Positions 22,788 to 25,353 of a stretch of 25,353 nt of DNA are shown piece by piece. The translations under genes were made by a program, and so were the position numbers. Under the pieces are notes generated by a model. The model was given only the letters and a program-made list of their open reading frames with translations, did not search any database and was not told the DNA's origin. Position 1 is the stretch's first letter. The number at the start of each line of letters is the position of its first letter. This DNA is from CAJGDV01 sp036667875. GTDB taxonomy: Bacteria > Bacillota_I > Bacilli_A > RF39 > UBA660. The stretch is taken from positions 1-25,353 of the forward strand of contig JAVWTD010000016.1 of assembly GCA_036667875.1 (NCBI GenBank). The letters run 5' to 3'.

Positions 22788-24983
22788 CTATTCTTCATCA
22801 TTATTTTGTAATTTTATTAATACTTCTCTAGGTTTCGAACCGTTTTGAGGACCTATAATACCTCTTTCATAAAGTTTATCCATTAAATTAGCGGCTCTAT
22901 TATAACCTATTCTAAATCTTCTTTGAATGGATGATGTACTGGCTTTTTGATTAGTGACTATAAATTCTACTATTTGGTCATACAATGGATCATCACTTCC
23001 ATCATATTCATTTCCTGAAGTCATTGTTGTTGCATTCATTTCTTCATCATCCATCGTTAGTGATTCATCATAGTGTGCTTTTTGTTGTTTTATTGTGAAG
23101 TCTACTACTGCTTTAATTTCTTCGTCTGAGATAAATGTTCCTTGAATTCTAATTGGAATATTTTCTCCTTGTGGCAAGAAGAGCATGTCTCCTTTTCCAA
23201 GTAATTTCTCTGCTCCTTGAGCATCAAGAATTGTTCTTGAGTCTATTCCTGATGATACTGCGAATGCTATACGTGAAGGAATATTAGCTTTTACGACTCC
23301 TGTAATAACATCAGTTGATGGTCTTTGAGTAGCTACTATTAAGTGCATTCCAGCAGCACGAGCCATTTGAGTGATTCTCATAATTGAGTCTTGAACTTCT
23401 TTTGCTGCTACTAGCATAAGGTCTGCTAATTCATCTATTATTATTACTATATAAGGTATTTTCTTTAATGTTTCTCCATCTTTTGCTGTTTCATTCTTTT
23501 TATCTACATAAGTGTTATATCCAGCTATATTTTTGGTTCCACTTGCTTCAAATATATCGTATCTTCTTTCCATTTCTACGACCATTTTTTTAAGGGCAAT
23601 ATTTGCTTTCTTTGGGTCTGTTACAACTGGTGCTAATAAGTGTGGCACTCCGTTGTACATTGATAATTCAACTTTCTTTGGGTCAACTAGAACAAGTTTT
23701 ACTTCGTCAGGTCTAGTACGCATCAGAATACTTATTATAAATGAGTTAATACAAACTGACTTCCCTGAGCCTGTTGAACCTGCTACTAATAAGTGTGGGG
23801 TTTTATTAATTTCACAGTATTGAGTATTCCCCATTATATCTTTTCCTAATGTTACTGCTAATTTACTGTTGTCCATACTGCTAGGTATTCTTTCGATTAC
23901 TTCTCTAAATGTTACCATTGAATTTTTTTTGTTTGGGAGTTCTATTCCTATTGTGTTTTTACCTGGAATTGGTGCTTGTATTCTTACGTCTTTAGCAGCA
24001 AGTGCTAGGGCTATTTCTCTATTTACACTTGTTACCCTGCTTACTTTAGTTCCTGCTTTAATTTCTAGTTCATATTGTGTTACAGCAGGTCCTACATGGG
24101 CTGACACTACTTTACTGTCAATTCCAAAATCTTTTAGTACTGTTTGTAGGATTGGTGCATTAACAGATATTGCGTTTTCGTTTTCTTTGTTATTATTTTT
24201 AGGAATTTTATTTAATAAAGAAACGGGTGGAAAGAAGTATAATTTTTCTGCTACTTCAATTTCTTCATCTTCTGTTTCTATAGGAACTTCAATTTTTGGT
24301 ACTTCTTCTTTTACATTGTGATGTGTTAATTCATCCATACTTGTTATTGTAAGAACGTTGGAATCAGTTTCATATTCATCTTCTACTTTAGATATTTCTA
24401 TTTTATCTTTATTAGATAATTTCTCGGTAGCATTTTTGGCTTTTTCTTTAAACCATTTAATTAAATCATAAATACTAACTCCAGTAAACATTGTTATTCC
24501 TGCTGCCATTAAAAAGAAACTTACTACTTTGGTTCCTTCAAGGTCAAGCAAGGATTTCATGGACATGAATATAGTTCCTCCTATAATTCCTCCACCAAAT
24601 AATTTATAGTCTGGTTCTTTTATAAAAGCACTTAAATTTTCAAATGTTTTCTGTAAAATTTTAAATCCTTCATATTTTGAATATGGAAAATGATTTAAAA
24701 CTAATAATGCGATTAATAAAATATATAAGCCAATTAGTTTAGATGTAAAAAAGTTTGGTTTTTCTCTTTTAAACATCATGAATCCTCCAACTGCTAGTAA
24801 GAGAATAAATAGAATAACATACCATTCACCTATTAGAAAAGCTGCAAATCCTTTGAAAAACTTGCCAACTGGTCCAAATTCTCCTATTCCAATTATTGAA
24901 ATAACTATCAATAGTAATCCTGTTAGTTCTATTTCAAAATTATTTGTCTTTTTTTCTTCTTTTCTTTTTTTCTTTTTTGCCAT
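22788..24983 (-). CDS. ftsK: DNA translocase FtsK/SpoIIIE
   Basis: 731 aa. Septal ATP-driven DNA pump that clears chromosome ends from the division site. A basic N-terminus is followed by four or five membrane helices (between about 18 and 172) and an acidic linker (190-250). The motor then has an alpha domain (about 265-370), Walker A GSTGSGKS (402-409), Walker B IIIDELAD (514-521) and RITQMARAAGMHLIVATQRP. The C-terminal gamma winged helix (about 665-725, ASTSSIQRRFRIGYNRAANLMDKLYERGIIGP) reads KOPS/SRS-type guide sequences. Its length is close to SpoIIIE/SftA-type proteins rather than long FtsK forms, so either name fits. GAGTGAT precedes the ATG. It heads an operon with the C39 fusion and a lipoprotein. 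Confidence 0.95.
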   Translation of the reverse strand: MAKKKKRKEEKKTNNFEIELTGLLLIVISIIGIGEFGPVGKFFKGFAAFLIGEWYVILFILLLAVGGFMMFKREKPNFFTSKLIGLYILLIALLVLNHFPYSKYEGFKILQKTFENLSAFIKEPDYKLFGGGIIGGTIFMSMKSLLDLEGTKVVSFFLMAAGITMFTGVSIYDLIKWFKEKAKNATEKLSNKDKIEISKVEDEYETDSNVLTITSMDELTHHNVKEEVPKIEVPIETEDEEIEVAEKLYFFPPVSLLNKIPKNNNKENENAISVNAPILQTVLKDFGIDSKVVSAHVGPAVTQYELEIKAGTKVSRVTSVNREIALALAAKDVRIQAPIPGKNTIGIELPNKKNSMVTFREVIERIPSSMDNSKLAVTLGKDIMGNTQYCEINKTPHLLVAGSTGSGKSVCINSFIISILMRTRPDEVKLVLVDPKKVELSMYNGVPHLLAPVVTDPKKANIALKKMVVEMERRYDIFEASGTKNIAGYNTYVDKKNETAKDGETLKKIPYIVIIIDELADLMLVAAKEVQDSIMRITQMARAAGMHLIVATQRPSTDVITGVVKANIPSRIAFAVSSGIDSRTILDAQGAEKLLGKGDMLFLPQGENIPIRIQGTFISDEEIKAVVDFTIKQQKAHYDESLTMDDEEMNATTMTSGNEYDGSDDPLYDQIVEFIVTNQKASTSSIQRRFRIGYNRAANLMDKLYERGIIGPQNGSKPREVLIKLQNNDEE

Positions 24984-25009
24984 CTTATCACTCTACTTTC
25001 ATCTATTTA

Positions 25010-25018
25010 ATTATAGCA
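25010..25018 (-). promoter_or_regulatory. Extended -10 promoter of ftsK
   Basis: Minus strand TGCTATAAT, the same nine bases as in front of parE, about 27 bases before the ATG. The -35 at 17 bases (25033-25038, TTTTAA) is weak. Confidence 0.55.
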
Positions 25019-25069
25019 TGTTTATTTTATTATTAAAAGATTTATTAGTTAAATTATCTTTTGTCGTAT

Positions 25070-25095
25070 AAAAAAACTACTTTCAATTAGTAGTT
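25070..25095 (-). terminator. Terminator of the right-edge gene
   Basis: AACTACT (25075-25081) and AGTAGTT (25089-25095) form a 7-bp stem with a 7-base loop; on the minus strand seven T residues follow (25070-25076). It lies 59 bases past the stop codon of the partial gene at 25154. Confidence 0.66.
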
Positions 25096-25153
25096 CTTTA
25101 AGTTATAAATAGTCCTTGTCAAAAGTGGTATGGAGGAAATATTAAGGTATCTC

Positions 25154-25353
25154 CTACAAAGCGGTTTTAAGAAGACGCGAACCGACGTTAATATCAGAAT
25201 AACTTGCAGATCGATCGAGTGCCAGGTTACTGATTCCAGCAGAATAGCAAGAATTATAACTGCCAGCAAAAAGTACAATTCTTTTACCTATAGTTGTATT
25301 TGTTCCATATAAATCAGCATATTTTATATTAGTGTTTCCATTTATTTCTTGAG
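25154..25353 (-). CDS. 3' end of a gene with a C-type-lectin-like, DGR-style variable tail (partial)
   Basis: The frame is open from the window edge to TAG at 25154-25156 and gives 65 residues; no start is in the window. The last half reads RIVLFAGSYNSCYSAGIS, then NLALDRSASYSDINVGSRLL and a short KTAL end. Its spacing LF.G....S..G........S.S..N.G.R is the end of the formylglycine-enzyme/C-type-lectin fold. It matches, residue for residue in length, what I remember of the variable region of the Bordetella phage DGR target Mtd (LFGGNWNN...SNSNANIGARGV). 24 of 30 codons from GGC to CGT end in C or T, as expected where AAY codons are randomised. The DNA is visibly richer in G and C than the window (for example GATCGATCG and ACCGACG). 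A non-DGR SUMF1/lectin domain is the alternative. No reverse transcriptase or template repeat is in the window. Confidence 0.65.
   Translation of the reverse strand, partial: QEINGNTNIKYADLYGTNTTIGKRIVLFAGSYNSCYSAGISNLALDRSASYSDINVGSRLLKTAL

Noticed and set aside
25117..25122. Perfect minus-strand TTGACA downstream of the right-edge gene
   Set aside because: No -10 box at 16-18 bases (AAAGAA there), and the terminator at 25070-25095 would stop such a transcript at once.
24984..25153. Search for a DGR template repeat next to the putative variable region
   Set aside because: Nothing downstream of the partial gene resembles an A-rich near-copy of 25160-25270, and I saw none elsewhere in the window.
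25087..25312. Short open frames on both strands (25087-25278 minus, 25130-25312 plus) at the right edge
   Set aside because: They compete with the minus-strand frame ending at 25154, which has a recognisable lectin-like motif, continues past the window edge and is followed by a terminator. The two short frames have no start signals or domains.
1..25353. Possible TGA-as-tryptophan code, given the AT richness
   Set aside because: Conserved Trp positions (for example WRRWH and LWHGAAW in the MBOAT gene) use TGG, and several genes (aroF, plsC) stop at TGA in the right place.

Overview
AT-rich bacterial chromosome segment that reads cleanly with TGA as stop and TGG as Trp, so it is not from a Mycoplasma-code organism. 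Gene content and order (yneF-sirA-tkt next to lexA; topoisomerase IV genes parE/parC; ftsK/spoIIIE; RNase J2-like protein; Shine-Dalgarno sites of the AAAGGAGGTGAT type) point to low-GC Bacillota, class Bacilli or an uncultured gut relative of it (RF39-like lineages are my guess, by inference only). Coding is dense and almost everything is on the minus strand; the exceptions are a small membrane protein and lexA.

Layout from left to right. (1) 1-1733: a possible start of an off-window gene, then a minus-strand RNase J whose metal-binding motifs are largely lost (RNase J2-like). (2) 1806-6401: a surface cluster of one lipoprotein and two tandemly duplicated proteins that join a type IV prepilin-like N-terminus to BspA-type leucine-rich repeats. 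(3) 6453-9392: a DUF4358 lipoprotein, an MBOAT acyltransferase and a DHHW (AlgX/DltD-like) protein, which looks like an extracellular O-acylation cassette. (4) 9447-12291: a YetF/DUF421 protein, a TIGR04086 membrane protein convergent with tgt, and a DAHP synthase translationally coupled to tgt. (5) 12339-15787: yneF, a SirA-like DnaA regulator, transketolase and divergent lexA with its own operator. (6) 15862-20846: parE-plsC-parC, topoisomerase IV with an acyltransferase gene between its subunits. (7) 21000-24983: ftsK, a VirB2/TrbC-like membrane segment fused to a C39 peptidase, and a lipoprotein with a C-terminal membrane helix. (8) 25154-25353: the 3' end of a gene cut by the window edge. 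Its protein resembles the variable C-type-lectin end of diversity-generating retroelement (DGR) targets, and its base composition differs from everything else here.

Several starts should be moved downstream of the longest reading frame, on Shine-Dalgarno or family evidence (DHHW, aroF, tkt, parE, the 21 kb lipoprotein). Rho-independent terminators are visible after most transcription units, and nearly all of them overlap the stop codon they follow. I saw no tRNA, rRNA, CRISPR array or insertion sequence, and no gene-free stretch longer than about 160 bases.
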